From Lamellibrachia satsuma (lineage: Eukaryota > Annelida > Polychaeta > Sabellida > Siboglinidae): DNA of 64,000 bases. The DNA lies in assembly GCA_033239005.1 (NCBI GenBank), contig BSQZ01000040.1, positions 1,728,599 through 1,792,598 of the forward strand, read 5' to 3'. This document shows, piece by piece, positions 9,960 to 58,740 of this stretch. Position numbers and translations under genes: made by a program. The notes beneath the pieces are model-generated. The model was not told the origin of the DNA. It searched no databases and saw only the letters and a program-made list of their open reading frames with translations. Within the stretch, counting starts at the first letter, position 1. The number at the start of each line of letters is the position of its first letter.

Positions 9960-12346
9960 AATAAGTTGTCATGACAGAGTCGCACAATGCATGTAAAATG
10001 GGTAATGTAATGGGGAGCCTAGAGTCAAATTGGGACAATTATTTGGTCCTGAGAGGATGCGCCTGGCTGAAAAATCACCCGTCGGATCTGGGAGCTGAAA
10101 CAATTTGTGGAAAAAAGTGACGACCGACATACGATAAGAAACCAAGGCAGGTGATTAGTCTGCCAAGGAGATGGGTAAAATAGGTACAAATTAATGGGAC
10201 TGTGGCAGGAAGCCACGGCTTCCCAGGAAAATGTCGCGACAAATTCATGTAATTGGATTACCGACTGGGAATACATCGTACGGTTGGAATGAGACAAAGA
10301 CGTGGCATCGAAGCCGCCTGCACTGTTTACCAAGGAAGAAATTCCGGTGGCAAGAGGTCCGGGTCGTGGTTGAGTCAAGGGGCCTCCTTGTGCGCTGCAT
10401 CGTTCTGAAAACGAGACAGGGCAAGAGTTGCGCGAAGCTGGTCCATAAGCGGACGGCTAAAACTATAGGTACACGTTCTTTGATCGCAATGTTGCTCGCG
10501 GACCAAGCACTGAGGGAGGATTCTTGGAACCACCGACTCAGAAAAATTGCAGCAAACCCTGACCCACTGCATCCGAAAACAACCGAACACAATTCGACGG
10601 TATTCATGTACTGGGAAGACAGAGAGATACACCGTTGGAATTGTCAAGACAACGTTTCCGGGCGGCCAGATCTTTTCTAGCTTCCCGGTTTAAGCGGATC
10701 AAATGATATTTCACATACCCAAATAAGCCTTCTCAAAAAATCCCTCACCGGCACCACTACTCGACAAGCCGAGTGCCGATAAGTGACTGCAAGACGTGTA
10801 ATGAAGCCTTCTTCCGGCGAGAGTGCATTAATCTTCTGACTTGCATCCACTAACTTATCTTCAGACAGGCGGAACTGCAAGTTGTGTCTACCTCAATGTC
10901 ATACAACGTAACTAATGATGTAGGAAAGGTAGTTTTCTTTGCGTTGACGGGTATGTACAGCAAAGTAGCTAATGCCAGGAGTGACTGGAGGCCAACATTA
11001 CATTGACTCGACGCAGAGGGTTCGAAAAAGATACAGTCAGTCAACCAATATATGCGAGATGTAATGAACATGGAATTTAGTAAAAAGGATCCAATGCAAT
11101 GCTTGGGCTAAAAGAATCGAATATCCGGCAATATGTGCTACAGCCCATGGGCAGACATTTATCAAAATAATACTTGTTTTGCTAAGTCTTGCCGCACAGT
11201 CTATGGTCAGCAGGGTGAATAGGAATAATGCGAAATGCGTCTTGTAATGCGGCCTTAGCCACAAGACACCCTTGTCCGATCTGACGGATAATTGCAGCAC
11301 AGCCGTCTGACAATTTATACTGAGCTTCTGGATGTAAGTTAGCTATGTGGGAATTGACACTATTGGCCTTAGGAAAGCTGCTTAAATCGTGTATTAATCG
11401 AAACTGCCATGGTACATTTTTTGGGAACAACGCCTAGACGAGAAACGAATTGGTGATGATTCATGGCTGACCGTGGGCTACGTTGAGTCTGGTGGTTCCG
11501 CTTAAGCCTTGCATACCCTAGAAGGTACGTTGCCAGCCTGTGGGGCAGCACTGGAGTGGGAAGGGTTGGGGCTATTGGTCTTTGACTTGAGAGTCCAGCT
11601 GTTGGTACGGGCATGCCCGCGTTGCACACAACCGCTGCAGGCGTGTTTGTAGCGACACGGCTTGAAGGGGCATTGTCCGGTGGTGTTCCACTTCTGGCAC
11701 AGTCCGAACCTACTGTTTGCAGATCCTGTCTGTCAACGGTAGTCCCTAAATGGCCGCCGCGGCACCCTGGGTGCTACTGACCCGGTGACATCGCCATGTA
11801 ACGCATCCATCGCAAGGTCCCAGTTGGTCGCATGCCAGGGCTGCGACGGCATCAGGGCGTGGATGCTGCGGAACTGTTCGCCGTAGACCTGCCAAGCCAT
11901 ACCGCCATTTTGCCTCTGCGTGTCCATGATGCGACACAGGTAGGTAAGCAACGACGGAACCTCCGCCGGGTAGCGCACGACGTACACGCTGGCGTAGATG
12001 CTAAAAGCTTGCTGGCATTGTTCAGTGGTGGTGATGTGTAATGCCCGGGGATGCGTCACTGACATCAGGGGTTGATGGACCAGGACACTACGGGTTCGGT
12101 GGTTGTCACCAACGTACCCAACTCTATGTATTGATGGGCCCAGATCGTGGCCTTTATCTTGGGATCAGGCGTAGCTCCCAATATAAGAAAGGGAGTCATG
12201 GGCGAGTCACCTTGCGCGGCCCCCAGTTGAATTGGTCCCACCATCTGGTAAAGGGTTTTGGCAAACAAGGCCTGGATGTCGTGGTGGTGATTACCCCCCC
12301 CCCCCCCGCCATCGCTTAGAATGAGATCTGAGGTCTGCATACACAC
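9960..12346 (-). pseudogene. DIRS-like tyrosine-recombinase retrotransposon relic
   Basis: On the minus strand, in order: a gag-like part (12346-11733, with P-K-I-K-A-T-I-W-A-H-Q-Y-I-E-L-G and F-S-I-Y-A-S-V-Y); a Cys/His knuckle-like region near 11680-11600 (C-x8-C-x5-C-x3-H-x-C-x2-C pattern, Q-C-P-F-K-P-C-R-Y-K-H); a reverse transcriptase segment (11430-11182, F-R-L-I-H-D-L-S and A-F-R-I-I-P-I-H-P); an RNase H-like segment (10607-10400, R-W-F-Q-E then P-I-V-L-A-V-R-L-W); and a recombinase N-terminal-like segment ending near 9980 (D-S-R-L-P-I-T-L-P-I-L). This order is that of DIRS-like elements. Many stops and frameshifts are present and the catalytic C-terminal part of the recombinase is absent. 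A (C)16 run lies at 12293-12308. Confidence 0.6.
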
Positions 12347-12360
12347 AAAACCTCATTGCA

Positions 12361-12480
12361 GTGGAGATCAATTGTAACATTGTTGCATCGATAAATGAAT
12401 GCCATAACATCAATGTATGCTACCTGAACACCCGATCAGTGAAGAATAAAACAACGGACGATATAGGGGCGGTCAGTTCG
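12361..12480 (+). pseudogene. Possible LINE endonuclease start
   Basis: The frame opening here contains N-V-C-Y-L-N-T-R-S-V-K-N-K, which resembles the first strand of LINE endonucleases (L-N-x-R-S-x-x-N-K). The open frame runs on to 12906, but its later part is not recognised and may be another element. Confidence 0.4.
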
Positions 12481-13027
12481 TCGGATGTATTCTGCTCTAG
12501 GAAACCAAGTGTCACAACGTTTTGTCCCGCTAAGGGTTTGTCCAACTTGCTTGAGTACGACATAAGTACGTTCATGGAAATGATGTCGTCTGCGCTTGCA
12601 GACTTCCGTTTAGCGATCGAGTCGCCGGAAATTGTGCTAATACCAATGATTACTCTCGCTGGACGTGCGCTCAAATATTTCTGGTTAGGAGGTAGCGACA
12701 CAATCACAGCGCTCAGGTCACAGGAAATTGTATTATCTGCGCATGCAAACTACCGGACCTTCAGTTCCAAGATATCCCTGCCGCTTATTCGCTTCTGTGT
12801 CATATATACACTAAACGTTGTTTGTTTTAATTTGAGTCCAAATCAGTTACTTAAGTCTGTCTGCAATCAATATTATAAGGCACCTCCCTCCAATGTCACC
12901 AAATAAATCAAGCATATTAATGCTGCTCTTGAAGAAATCAGGAAATATATTAATACTTTTCATCATGACCTCTTTTACTAAGATGCACAGATGTAAGAAC
13001 AGAAAGAACTTATGGGCGTTCCGTCAT
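12481..13027. other. Unrecognised open region
   Basis: Open on the plus strand to 12906 and on the minus strand (12707-12420). Neither translation shows a domain I recognise. Its position directly beside the DIRS-like relic suggests mobile-element sequence, but this is a guess. Confidence 0.3.
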
Positions 13028-13029
13028 GG

Positions 13030-13086
13030 TACGTGTGTGTGTGTGTGTGTGTGTGTGCGTGTGTGCGAGCGTGCGTGCGTGCGTAC
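13030..13086. repeat. (GT)n / (GCGT)n microsatellite
   Basis: GT dinucleotides pass into imperfect GCGT units. Confidence 0.9.
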
Positions 13087-13089
13087 GCA

Positions 13090-14600
13090 AATGCTTGCGT
13101 GTATATTTGGCCAACCCACAGCTGATGCGTCTACAGGACCAGTTTGGTGTTCCTCGAGTGTTGATCATAAATACGTTTTATTTGTTTCTCGCTGTATTCA
13201 ATTGCATGGACGGATCCAGATTCTTAAAGCCCAGTTTCCCCCACACTTGGCTATTGGACCCATATAGCTCAAATGAGAACAATAATTGAACAAATTCAAT
13301 ACGTATTACAAAATAACACAATGTTATCATTATTGGTTTTATTTGATAATAATTAAGTAAAACATTGGCCTACATACAAAACAAAACTATAACAGTGAGA
13401 CTTTTTAACCTACCAACCTAAATATATTATTACATGCGAGGTATCTAGTAATATAATGCGCACTGCTACATGGGAGTCATTTCGTTGTTATGTTCTACCA
13501 ATTTAACACGTGTAAACACTTTCCACATAAATCGTTATATACGCATAATTTTGTTATTCTACGAATGTCATGGTTTAGTGGATATGTTCAAACGTGGTTA
13601 TTAAAATGAAAAAACAAACGTCAGGAAACTTGTCTGCTGCAGCAATCATATAATCAGTAATATAATCAGCAGTTGGCGGAATAAACGCAAAGGCACATTG
13701 AGGATATAAAACAATAATGTTTTGCAAAACACGTAACCGTTTTCTTAATCATAACACATCATATGTCATGACTGTCATGCCAATATCATGAAATATCGTA
13801 AAATCATATAACCCGTGTTTAGTGAGCTGCTTGCGAAAGGTCTCCTGCCTCTTGAGTGTGACTACTTTCACAAATGTAAATATTTGCGGCAAATCGGCGT
13901 TACACAAATATACAAATATATCATACTCACAATTTCCATTTCGCCATTCAGACGCAACATGACAGTAATGATTAATAGTTTATGCTTTGCGCTCTATGTA
14001 GCCTAATATTTTTTAGAGCATACTACTATGTGAAGTGTCATAGCTACATCAGTCAGTTACCCCTGACTAATGTAGCTAGTCAGTCGTGCCTGGTGCAATA
14101 AGCTTAAAAGAAAAGTGCACACAAGTTGTTTAAGACGTGATTTTACTGCTTTCAAAATTTCATTTGAAAGCGTATCTTGTGGTTAAATGTTATGCGCCAT
14201 TACAGGATCTAAAGACACGACAGGAATATGCGCTACACAGTAATGTGAGTTTATAGCCAATTGCCCACAAAATGATCCTGCTGAATAATCTGAGTGAATG
14301 GCGATAGGATTATTATAAGTAAATCAAGAAACACACATAGTATTCTTTTCTACAGATACTAATAGGAACTCACAATTGTTTCAATATATCTCCACAGTAA
14401 TAAAATAACCACTATATAAAAATTAGTCATTCCTCTGTGTTCCGTTCAACATTTTCTACTGCATACTATGACAGCATTGATAGTAGTAGGAATTAAAATA
14501 AGTGAATCAATAAATGATTTGTAATATATTTCAACTGTATTTTGTAAGCATGGGTGCTTAATGTGAATGTAATTATTGTGGTAACACGCACTCTTCTGGC
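13090..14600. other. Intergenic stretch with no recognisable gene
   Basis: AT-rich sequence downstream of the large minus-strand gene. Only short frames, with no domain-like translation. The part nearest 14778 may be 3' untranslated region. Confidence 0.5.
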
Positions 14601-14625
14601 ACGCTGAAACCACCGCGTCTGGCAT

Positions 14626-14631
14626 TTTAAT
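14626..14631 (-). terminator. Candidate poly(A) signal ATTAAA
   Basis: ATTAAA on the minus strand lies about 150 nt past the TGA at 14779-14781. It is followed on that strand by G/T-rich sequence (GCGGTGG, then GAGTGCGTGTT), a layout suited to cleavage and polyadenylation of the large gene. Positional inference only. Confidence 0.35.
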
Positions 14632-14778
14632 ATGTGTACATTTGCTAATTACATAGAGATTACCATTCCAACCAACAGTTGCATAAGCTTTGCATTAAAA
14701 TCAGTTTCTCAAAGTCGTTTGTCCGTTCCACACCTTTTCGTGTTGACTTAGCGAAATGATCCTTGTCAGGGCGAGGTT

Positions 14779-48839
<34,061 letters not shown>

Positions 48840-48969
48840 CTACAATGTCAGAGACGTGAACGGACTGGTGGGCATTTGTGTAGGACAGGGGCGGCAGCGG
48901 GCACGGAATGACACAGAGGCGGACAGACAGATGGACATACGGAGAGGCGGGCAGACGGAGAGGCGGGCA

Positions 48970-49669
<700 letters not shown>

Positions 49670-49990
49670 TTGCGAAATATCTTGTAAATTGTCTGACAGG
49701 ACAGAAGAACCAACAGCAGCGTCCTAGATGAGGCTCACATGTCAATCATTGAAGCTGACATCATGCAACAACAACTGAGATGTCCCGGCCTTGCATACTT
49801 GTAATATTTAGCATGCCTGATACGAGACTGCCAAACAAATGCTTTATTCTGAACTGATTCAAGAGAAGCGATCGCAAGGAGGACAAAGCGAACGCTTTAA
49901 AGTCGTGATCAAATACACCTTCAAATGGTACGAAGTCGACCCGAACACCTGAGATTCCGATGTGCGATCACGTACTAACTGGCGATTTTC
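49670..49990 (+). pseudogene. LINE C-terminal fragment
   Basis: Across shifting frames, reads T-N-S-S-V-L-D-E-A, then Q-L-R-C, a G-H-V-like region lost to mutation, P-D-T-R-L-P, and F-K-W-Y-E-V-D-P. These are the tail motifs (N-x-x-V-L, G-H-V-x-R-M, D-x-R-L-P-K) of LINE reverse transcriptases of the type at 40690-42937. Heavily mutated. Confidence 0.6.
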
Positions 49991-50154
49991 TGTGAATAAT
50001 TTTTCAGATTTTCGGCAAATATTAAAGTGTTGTGTAGGCTCTTATTGGCCAGACGCATATACTTAAAGCAATTTTACTACCTGATTCGCAAACTCCATGT
50101 TTGTTTCGTCCATACAAATAACTCTTTGCCTGTGTTTTAATAAACACTGGAATT

Positions 50155-50232
50155 ATAAAAAAATTATTTCCAAGTAGATTTAACAAGATTTAAAAAGATG
50201 GAAGACAATTGGATAAGGAAGCCATTGGTTTC
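50155..50232 (-). pseudogene. CR1-like LINE 3' tail, inverted
   Basis: The reverse complement contains CTCGAGAAACCAATGGCTTC and AAATCTTGTTAAATC, matching the 3' untranslated ends at 9040-9080 and 61940-61995. It abuts a forward-oriented fragment of the same family. Confidence 0.75.
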
Positions 50233-50245
50233 TCGAGAGTCCAAA

Positions 50246-50960
50246 ATGTCTCAGTGATTTGTAAATTATTAGAAAGGTTTATTAAAGACCATATGGTGGA
50301 CTTCCTTGTTAGGCATAAATCATTACATCCCTCTCAACATGGATCCCTAAAAGCGTGATCATGATTAACAAATATGCAATGTTTTTTGGAAGAAATCACT
50401 AAGTGGATAGACGAGAGATCGCCAGTAGATATTATCTACTTAGATTTTTAGAGAGCTTTGGCAAAGTGCCACATCAAAAAAGCTACTTAAAATTAAAAGC
50501 CTAAGGTATCTGGACGGCATAATCGACTGGATAGAACAATGGCTGATTGACAGAAGACAGCTTGTTGTAGTAGATGGGGAGGTTTCAAACTGGAAATCCG
50601 TTTTGAGTGGGGTACCACAAGGATCATTATTAGGGCCTTTATTATTCTTAATATATATCAATGACTTGGAAGATAATATAACAAGCAACGTACTGAAATT
50701 TGCCAAATTTTACACAAACGTGTTTAGAAAGGTTAACAATGAAAAACAACATTTATAAAACTAAGCAAATTTGTCAAATGGTCTAAAAAATGGCAGATGT
50801 TATTAAATTTTGGAAAATGTAAATGCCTTCATACAGGACAAAGAAACTATAAAATGTAAGATATTAAATGGTTTTGCAAATATTGATAGAAATACTCAAG
50901 AAAGAGAGCAGAACTAGATGACATGAAGTACCATTAATAAAGGATCAGGAACTGCTATGC
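50246..50960 (+). pseudogene. CR1-like LINE reverse transcriptase fragment
   Basis: Closely resembles 7766-8370 (V-I-C-K-L-L-E-R, S-G-V-P-Q-G-S-L-L, then K-W-x-x-K-W-Q-M-L-L-N-F-G-K-C-K) and then jumps to the D-R-N/R-T-R region near 50880-50930. Several frameshifts, plus loss of the catalytic F-A-D-D block (F-A-K-F-Y-T here). Confidence 0.8.
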
Positions 50961-52300
50961 AAACTACACACGTACACTGAGCGTCCAGTTGAGATGACAA
51001 TATCTATTTTGCATTGGGGCTTAGAAATAACCGCCCTTTTCGATAATGCAGATATCTACTAACGAGACAGTACTCTCGGTTGAATAAACCAATTAGGTAT
51101 AACACACCCTTTCCCATTTACTCGAAGTACAACCCACACCAACCAACATGAATTATACCAATACGAGTTAGCGGAATTAAACGATTAACATTTCCTTTGT
51201 GGTTTGATAGTTCTCAGTGTGATATATTAACTGCATATTAATTTTGCAAATGAATACTGCCCAATATAATTCGAATGCGTGCAGATATATTACTAATATA
51301 AATATGTTAACTGTGGTACTTTGGACTCCGCTTAATATAATCACTTCTGGACAGAGAATGTATAGTTGATTCTACTAAGCGGTTGATTCCCTTAAACGGT
51401 GCGGAAATAGGAAATTATTCCGTCCTAGCCAAAATGATTCTACTAAACGGCTGATTCTGTTATCCGCGGACTGTGATTCTGTTAAGCGGAGTCCACTGTA
51501 ACCACAATAAGTTTAAGTTGTCAGTCATCTTGAAATGACGTCGTCGCCACACCACCCAACATTCCTGTGTACCATGCCCCTTTGGCACTGCAAAGACATG
51601 ACAGCGAATAAAATGGCTGACGATTTAAACTTCCTTGTCAGGCCGACAGAACAGGTTGTTTGGACGCTATCAGCGATCGTCTGACGCCAGTAGTACAAAC
51701 TGTTACTTCGCGTGCTATCATCAGAGAGCATCAGTAATTATGTCGTTGCCTGCGGCTAATAACCCTGCTGCACCCCTAAGATTGTCGTATGCCATGTTTA
51801 AGATTGAATTTAAAAGACAACGCCTCTATGTAGCTACTAGCTGAGTGTATAGCCTACTGTCATGCCGTAGGACTGGAAGGCATGCAGAAACAAATACACT
51901 AATAAATAAAAGCCGTTGGTGTATACGTGTTGAAACAGTTAATGCATTCCTGGTTCTAAATAAAAATACACGAAATATGTGGTTGCGAAGCCATTTAGGA
52001 CGTCAATAATCGACAGCTTGCTGGATTTTCGACTGCTAAAGTTATAGTTTGCAGATGGAATAATTGGAGATGTGTGTTTGCATAAAGATAATCATGGAAC
52101 CTCTGTGTCGCTGCTGTTGACGGCCATGCTAGGGTAACCTGGAGCAGCTCGGCCCCTTTAGGTAAGACGGCCCCACCATGCGCACAAAATAAAACTGTGA
52201 GCGTCCAGAAATCCGGTGCAAAACTGATGCTGACATCTACCGGATTCCCATCCGAAACGATCACAACTCGAGACAGACGTGGTTAAGTCAATGTTTGTTA
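50961..52300. other. Intergenic, nothing recognised
   Basis: AT-rich sequence with short frames only. Confidence 0.45.
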
Positions 52301-52301
52301 A

Positions 52302-54590
<2,289 letters not shown>

Positions 54591-54740
54591 AGGTATTTTC
54601 TTATATAACACAGTATCAACTCCTTGTGACTGCTCAAAGCGCTTTACACTTCACCAAGGCAGACTTGTTCATTCCAAAGCCATCTCGACTTCCATGGGAA
54701 GTATTCAGCCACGCTTCAATTATGGCACGACGAATATTCG

Positions 54741-55104
54741 TACATAATAACCACCTGTTCATGTAGCCAGGTACTCATTTATACTGCTGAGAGAAACGAG
54801 GAGACCGGGTAACTACCCTTACCAAAAATGTGTGTGCACGATGAAGTTTCGCGATGTCATGGAGAGCAATATTGTGAAAAAGGGGAATTGCAATAGTCAA
54901 ATATACTGCTAACAGGACCAGTTGCAATTGTTTTGGTGCCATAAAGAGATATATTCTGTCTAAGATTAAATTGTTATAAAAGGTAAGTCCTAAATTCCGT
55001 GGAGACCACCGGCATCAAAATCGATCTACTGACAAAGGAAACTCAACTACGCTAATGCATCATTGAAACGATGTCATAAAATCGGGTATATTGCATTTTT
55101 AATG
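54741..55104. repeat. Tandem duplication unit X, copy 1
   Basis: Matches 59626-60183 from CATGTAGCCAGGTACTCATT to GTATATTG.ATTTTTAATG, but lacks the roughly 200-bp insertion present in copy 2 at 59663-59867. Confidence 0.85.
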
Positions 55105-55109
55105 CTAGA

Positions 55110-55233
55110 CAGATCTCGACAGGACAGAAGGGAACAGCCGAGAGTGGGAGAGAATGGCAGAAGATTACGATGGATGGAAAGAATTTGTCGAGAGGGCGGA
55201 ACAAATTAAGCGATGTGGCCCCGACCAAATGAA
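55110..55233 (+). pseudogene. LINE ORF C-terminal scrap
   Basis: One open frame reads R-E-W-E-R-M-A-E-D-Y-D-G-W-K-E-F-V, like the W-x-x-x-A-x-D-R-x-x-W ending of many LINE polyproteins. The RTE element inserted in it, so this scrap is older. Confidence 0.45.
55218..55233. repeat. RTE target-site duplication, left
   Basis: GCCCCGACCAAATGAA, repeated exactly at 58419-58434. Confidence 0.9.
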
Positions 55234-55277
55234 CTCTGCCATGGCCGGTCCCAAGCCCGGATGAGAAAAGAGGAGGG

Positions 55278-57308
55278 TTGGGCGTGGGGCTAGCACCCCC
55301 ACCCCGTAAAAAAAAGATTGCTACAGAAACGCCGACAAAAGATACAGAGACTACAGTCCTGGAAGAGGAGGGTTCTTCATTTCGAAGACTTATGACGCCA
55401 TGTGGTGAAAGCCGGGAGTCCTCGGAAGCCACAGGGTCGAGCACCCTTCTTTCGTCCAGGAACATCACGATTGGATCGTGGAACGTGAGGACCTTATACC
55501 AGACAGGGAAGACAGCACAGGTGGCAGCGGAAATGAGAAACTACAACCTTGCTTTGCTTGGAGTCAGCGAAACCAGATGGACACAGACAGGACAGAGAAG
55601 ACTGCTTAGTGGAGAGATGCTGCTCTTCTCAGGACATGAGGAGGACAACGCTCCCCACACAGAAGGTGTAGCGCTCATGCTGTCAAGATCGGCACAGAGT
55701 GCGCTGATAGGGTGGGAAGCTCATGGACCAAGAATCATCACAGCATCCTTCAGAACAAAGAAGAAGAAGATAAAAATGAATGTCATCCAGTGCTACGCAC
55801 CTACAAACGACAGCGATGAAGAAAACAAAGATCAGTTTTATAACAGACTACAAACGATCATCGACAAGTGTCCAGTGAAAGATGTCAACATCCTAATGGG
55901 AGATTTCAATGCAAAGATTGGAAAGGACAACACTGGGTATGAAGAAGTAATGGGAAAACATGGATTGGGAGAGATAAACGAAAACGGCGAGAGATTTGCT
56001 GACACATGCGTCCTTAACAAGATTGTCATCGGAGGCAGCATCTTCCCACACAAAAGGATACATAAAGCTACTTGGGTATCACCAGATCACGTGACAGAGA
56101 ACCAGATAGACCACATCTGCATAGGCAAGACATTCAGAAGGTCCCTTCAAGACGTGAGAGTGAAGAGAGGAGCCGATGCTGCGTCTGACCACCACCTGCT
56201 TGTTGCCATACTGAAGCTGAAACTGAAGAAAAACCGAATGGAGACAGCAGTGAAGCGAAAAAAGTACAATGTCAGCTTCCTGAAGGATGCACAGACAAGA
56301 GAGGAATACAGATTGAAGCTCACCAACAGATTCCAAGTGCTGCAAGAGCTGCTCGAAGAAGAAACTGACCTAAACAAGCAGTGGCAGAACATAAAAGAGA
56401 CATGGACATCAACCTGCCAGGAAGTTGTTGGCCCCAGGACACCGCAGCAGAAAGAGTGGATTTCAGTGGAAACTTTGCGCAAGGTCCAGATGCGGAAGGA
56501 GAAGAAAACAGCAGTAAACAACAGCCGCACAAGAACAGCAAAGGCAAAAGCGCAAGAAGAATATACAGAAGTCAACAGAGAAGTAAAGAAGAGCATAAAG
56601 GTGGACAAGAGAAACTACATCGACAGCCTGGCAGAGGAAGCAGAACAAGCAGCAGGAAGAGGAAACATGAAAGAGCTTTACGACACTACCAGGAAACTGT
56701 CAGGCAAGTACTGCCACCCAGAGCGACCAGTGAAGGACAAAGAGGGAAATGCTATCATAGGAAATGAACAACAGCTGGACAGATGGGCCGAGCATTTCGA
56801 GGAACTCCTGAACAGACCCGCCCCGCCAAACCCGCCTGTCATCCACCCAGCAGAAGATGACCTACCTATTAACTGCGACAGACCTGCCAGAGAAGAAATC
56901 AAGAAAGCTATACAACAGCTGAAGAACAATAAGGCATCAGGGCCAGATGATATTCCGGCAGAAGCACTCAAGGCAGTTGTGGACACTTCCGTGGATCTAC
57001 TTTACCCTCTATTTGGGAAGATATGGGAAGAGGAAGAAGTGCCAGCAGACTGGAGAGAAGGCTACCTCATCAAGATCCCCAAGAAAGGAGACCTCAGAAA
57101 TTGTGCTAACTACAGAGGGATCACACTCCTGTCAGTGCCAGGGAAAGTCTTCAACAGGATCATCTTGGAAAGGATGAAAGATATGGTCGACCCAATGCTT
57201 AGAGACCAGCAAGCCGGATTCCGCCAGAACAGATCATGTTTAGACCAGATCGCAACATTGCGCATCATAGTAGAACAATCCTTAGAATGGAACTCTTCCT
57301 CTACGTGA
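55278..57308 (+). CDS. RTE polyprotein, part 1: endonuclease and RT N-terminus
   Basis: 676 codons from the ATG at 55278. The EEP endonuclease begins I-G-S-W-N-V-R-T-L (near residue 65), then S-E-T-R-W, C-Y-A-P-T-N, the catalytic M-G-D-F-N-A-K-I-G and [11 protein letters not shown] Lys/Glu-rich linker follows, then the reverse transcriptase start: [21 protein letters not shown] and [10 protein letters not shown]. It terminates early because of a single-base loss near 57297, after W-N-S-S. Proteins of this family copy their RNA at nicked chromosomal sites. Confidence 0.88.
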   Translation: MGVGLAPPPRKKKIATETPTKDTETTVLEEEGSSFRRLMTPCGESRESSEATGSSTLLSSRNITIGSWNVRTLYQTGKTAQVAAEMRNYNLALLGVSETRWTQTGQRRLLSGEMLLFSGHEEDNAPHTEGVALMLSRSAQSALIGWEAHGPRIITASFRTKKKKIKMNVIQCYAPTNDSDEENKDQFYNRLQTIIDKCPVKDVNILMGDFNAKIGKDNTGYEEVMGKHGLGEINENGERFADTCVLNKIVIGGSIFPHKRIHKATWVSPDHVTENQIDHICIGKTFRRSLQDVRVKRGADAASDHHLLVAILKLKLKKNRMETAVKRKKYNVSFLKDAQTREEYRLKLTNRFQVLQELLEEETDLNKQWQNIKETWTSTCQEVVGPRTPQQKEWISVETLRKVQMRKEKKTAVNNSRTRTAKAKAQEEYTEVNREVKKSIKVDKRNYIDSLAEEAEQAAGRGNMKELYDTTRKLSGKYCHPERPVKDKEGNAIIGNEQQLDRWAEHFEELLNRPAPPNPPVIHPAEDDLPINCDRPAREEIKKAIQQLKNNKASGPDDIPAEALKAVVDTSVDLLYPLFGKIWEEEEVPADWREGYLIKIPKKGDLRNCANYRGITLLSVPGKVFNRIILERMKDMVDPMLRDQQAGFRQNRSCLDQIATLRIIVEQSLEWNSSST

Positions 57309-58402
57309 ACTTCGTTGACTATGAAAAGGCATTTGACAGTGTTGACAGGAAGACCCTCTGGAAACTGCTACGACACTATGGGGTACCCACTAAACTGGTC
57401 AACCTAATCAAGAACAGCTATAACGGAACAGGCTGTAGGGTAATCCATGGAGGACAGTTCACCTGTCGCTTCGAGGTAAAGACTGGAGTAAGACAAGGCT
57501 GCCTGCTGTCCCCATTCCTCTTCCTCCTGGCCATTGACTGGATTATGAAGATGACCACAGTACAGAGGACAAGTGGGATCCAGTGGACACTATGGACGCA
57601 ACTTGAAGACCTGGACTTCGCCGATGACTTGGCACTGCTGTCTCACAGCCATCAACAGATGCAGGACAAGACGACAGAACTGGCAGCTGTCTCCTTACAA
57701 GTGGGCCTGAACATCCACAAAGGAAAGACCAAGGTCCTCAGGATGAATGCAGCCAGCACTGACCCAGTCACACTGGAGGGGAATGCACTGGAGGAGGTAG
57801 AGACCTTCACATACCTCGGCAGTGTCATCAACAAGCGGGGCGGCACAGACGCAGACGTCAGAGCAAGGATAGGCAAGGCAAGAGTGGCATTCCTGCAACT
57901 GAAGAACATCTGGAGCTCCAGGGTACTGTCATCACGCACAAAGATCCGGTTGTTCAACTCCAACGTGAAGATGGTCTTGTTGTATGGAGCAGAGACATGG
58001 AGGATAACCAACACCACCATCAACAAAGTGCAGACCTTTGTCAACAACTGCCTGAGAAGAATCCTCCAGATCCACTGGCCAGACACCATCAGCAACAGTG
58101 AATTGTGGGAAAAGACACAACAACGACCTGTCGAAGAGGAAATCAGAAGAAGAAGATGGGCCTGGATTGGCCACTCGCTCCGAAAACCAGTAACAAGCAC
58201 CACCAGGCAAGCGCTGACATGGAATCCTCAAGGCAAACGGAGAAGAGGACGACCAAGAAACACGTGGCGACGGGACCTCCAGGCAGACACCAGGAAGATG
58301 GGCTACACCTGGAACCAGTTAGAGAGGATGGCCCAGGACAGGGGACTCTGGCGATCTGTTGTCGACGGCCTATGCCCCAAGAGGGGCGACGGGCATAAGT
58401 AA
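57236..58402 (+). CDS. RTE polyprotein, part 2: RT catalytic and C-terminal part
   Basis: Open in the next frame. Real homology starts at about 57298 with [15 protein letters not shown]; the codons before that are out-of-frame. It contains V-R-Q-G-C-L-L-S-P, the catalytic [22 protein letters not shown] and the tail W-I-G-H-S-L-R-K and W-R-R-D-L. Stop at 58400-58402, followed by the (TAAG)n tail. Separated from part 1 only by the single frameshift. Confidence 0.88.
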   Translation: MFRPDRNIAHHSRTILRMELFLYVNFVDYEKAFDSVDRKTLWKLLRHYGVPTKLVNLIKNSYNGTGCRVIHGGQFTCRFEVKTGVRQGCLLSPFLFLLAIDWIMKMTTVQRTSGIQWTLWTQLEDLDFADDLALLSHSHQQMQDKTTELAAVSLQVGLNIHKGKTKVLRMNAASTDPVTLEGNALEEVETFTYLGSVINKRGGTDADVRARIGKARVAFLQLKNIWSSRVLSSRTKIRLFNSNVKMVLLYGAETWRITNTTINKVQTFVNNCLRRILQIHWPDTISNSELWEKTQQRPVEEEIRRRRWAWIGHSLRKPVTSTTRQALTWNPQGKRRRGRPRNTWRRDLQADTRKMGYTWNQLERMAQDRGLWRSVVDGLCPKRGDGHK

Positions 58403-58418
58403 GTAAGTAAGTAAGTAA

Positions 58419-58434
58419 GCCCCGACCAAATGAA
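58419..58434. repeat. RTE target-site duplication, right
   Basis: Exact copy of 55218-55233. Confidence 0.9.
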
Positions 58435-58496
58435 AAGAAAAAGTCAATTTGATCTATGACGCAAGTAAGGAACATGATACCAAACAGGGACTATCG

Positions 58497-58713
58497 CTGT
58501 TACGATCTGCCAAAACACACGTTGCCATTCAATATATTCGCTAAGAGCAAAATGAATAATGTTTACAAGGGAAAAGTTTGGGTGTAACGTGGGTTCCGGT
58601 CTGCAGCCCATGTATAATGCTTTGTTGGTTCCCCATAAATACAACGTTACGTTGGTTGTTTTTTTGTCACTCAAACACACACTCTCAAACACGACACATT
58701 CAAACACACGCAC
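58497..58713 (+). repeat. Dispersed repeat with CACACG tail
   Basis: Inverted copy of 47718-47928, followed by a short CACACG run (58705-58721). Confidence 0.8.
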
Positions 58714-58740
58714 ACGCACACGCAACGAGATATTTTTTTC

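Larger units (their letters stand above)
55234..58418 (+). mobile_element. Nearly full-length RTE retrotransposon
   Basis: A 3.2-kb element bounded by a 16-bp exact target duplication. It starts CTCTGCCATGGCCGGTCCCA and ends in a (TAAG)n tail after the stop codon. One endonuclease plus reverse transcriptase polyprotein is encoded, now split in two frames (listed separately). The clean target duplication, intact motifs and only one visible lesion mark it as a young insertion. The RTE (BovB-like) assignment comes from its single-ORF organisation, short 3' region and simple-repeat tail. Confidence 0.9.

Noticed and set aside
12361..12906. 181-codon open frame as a host gene
   Set aside because: Only its first part is recognisable and looks like a LINE endonuclease; it sits amid mobile elements.
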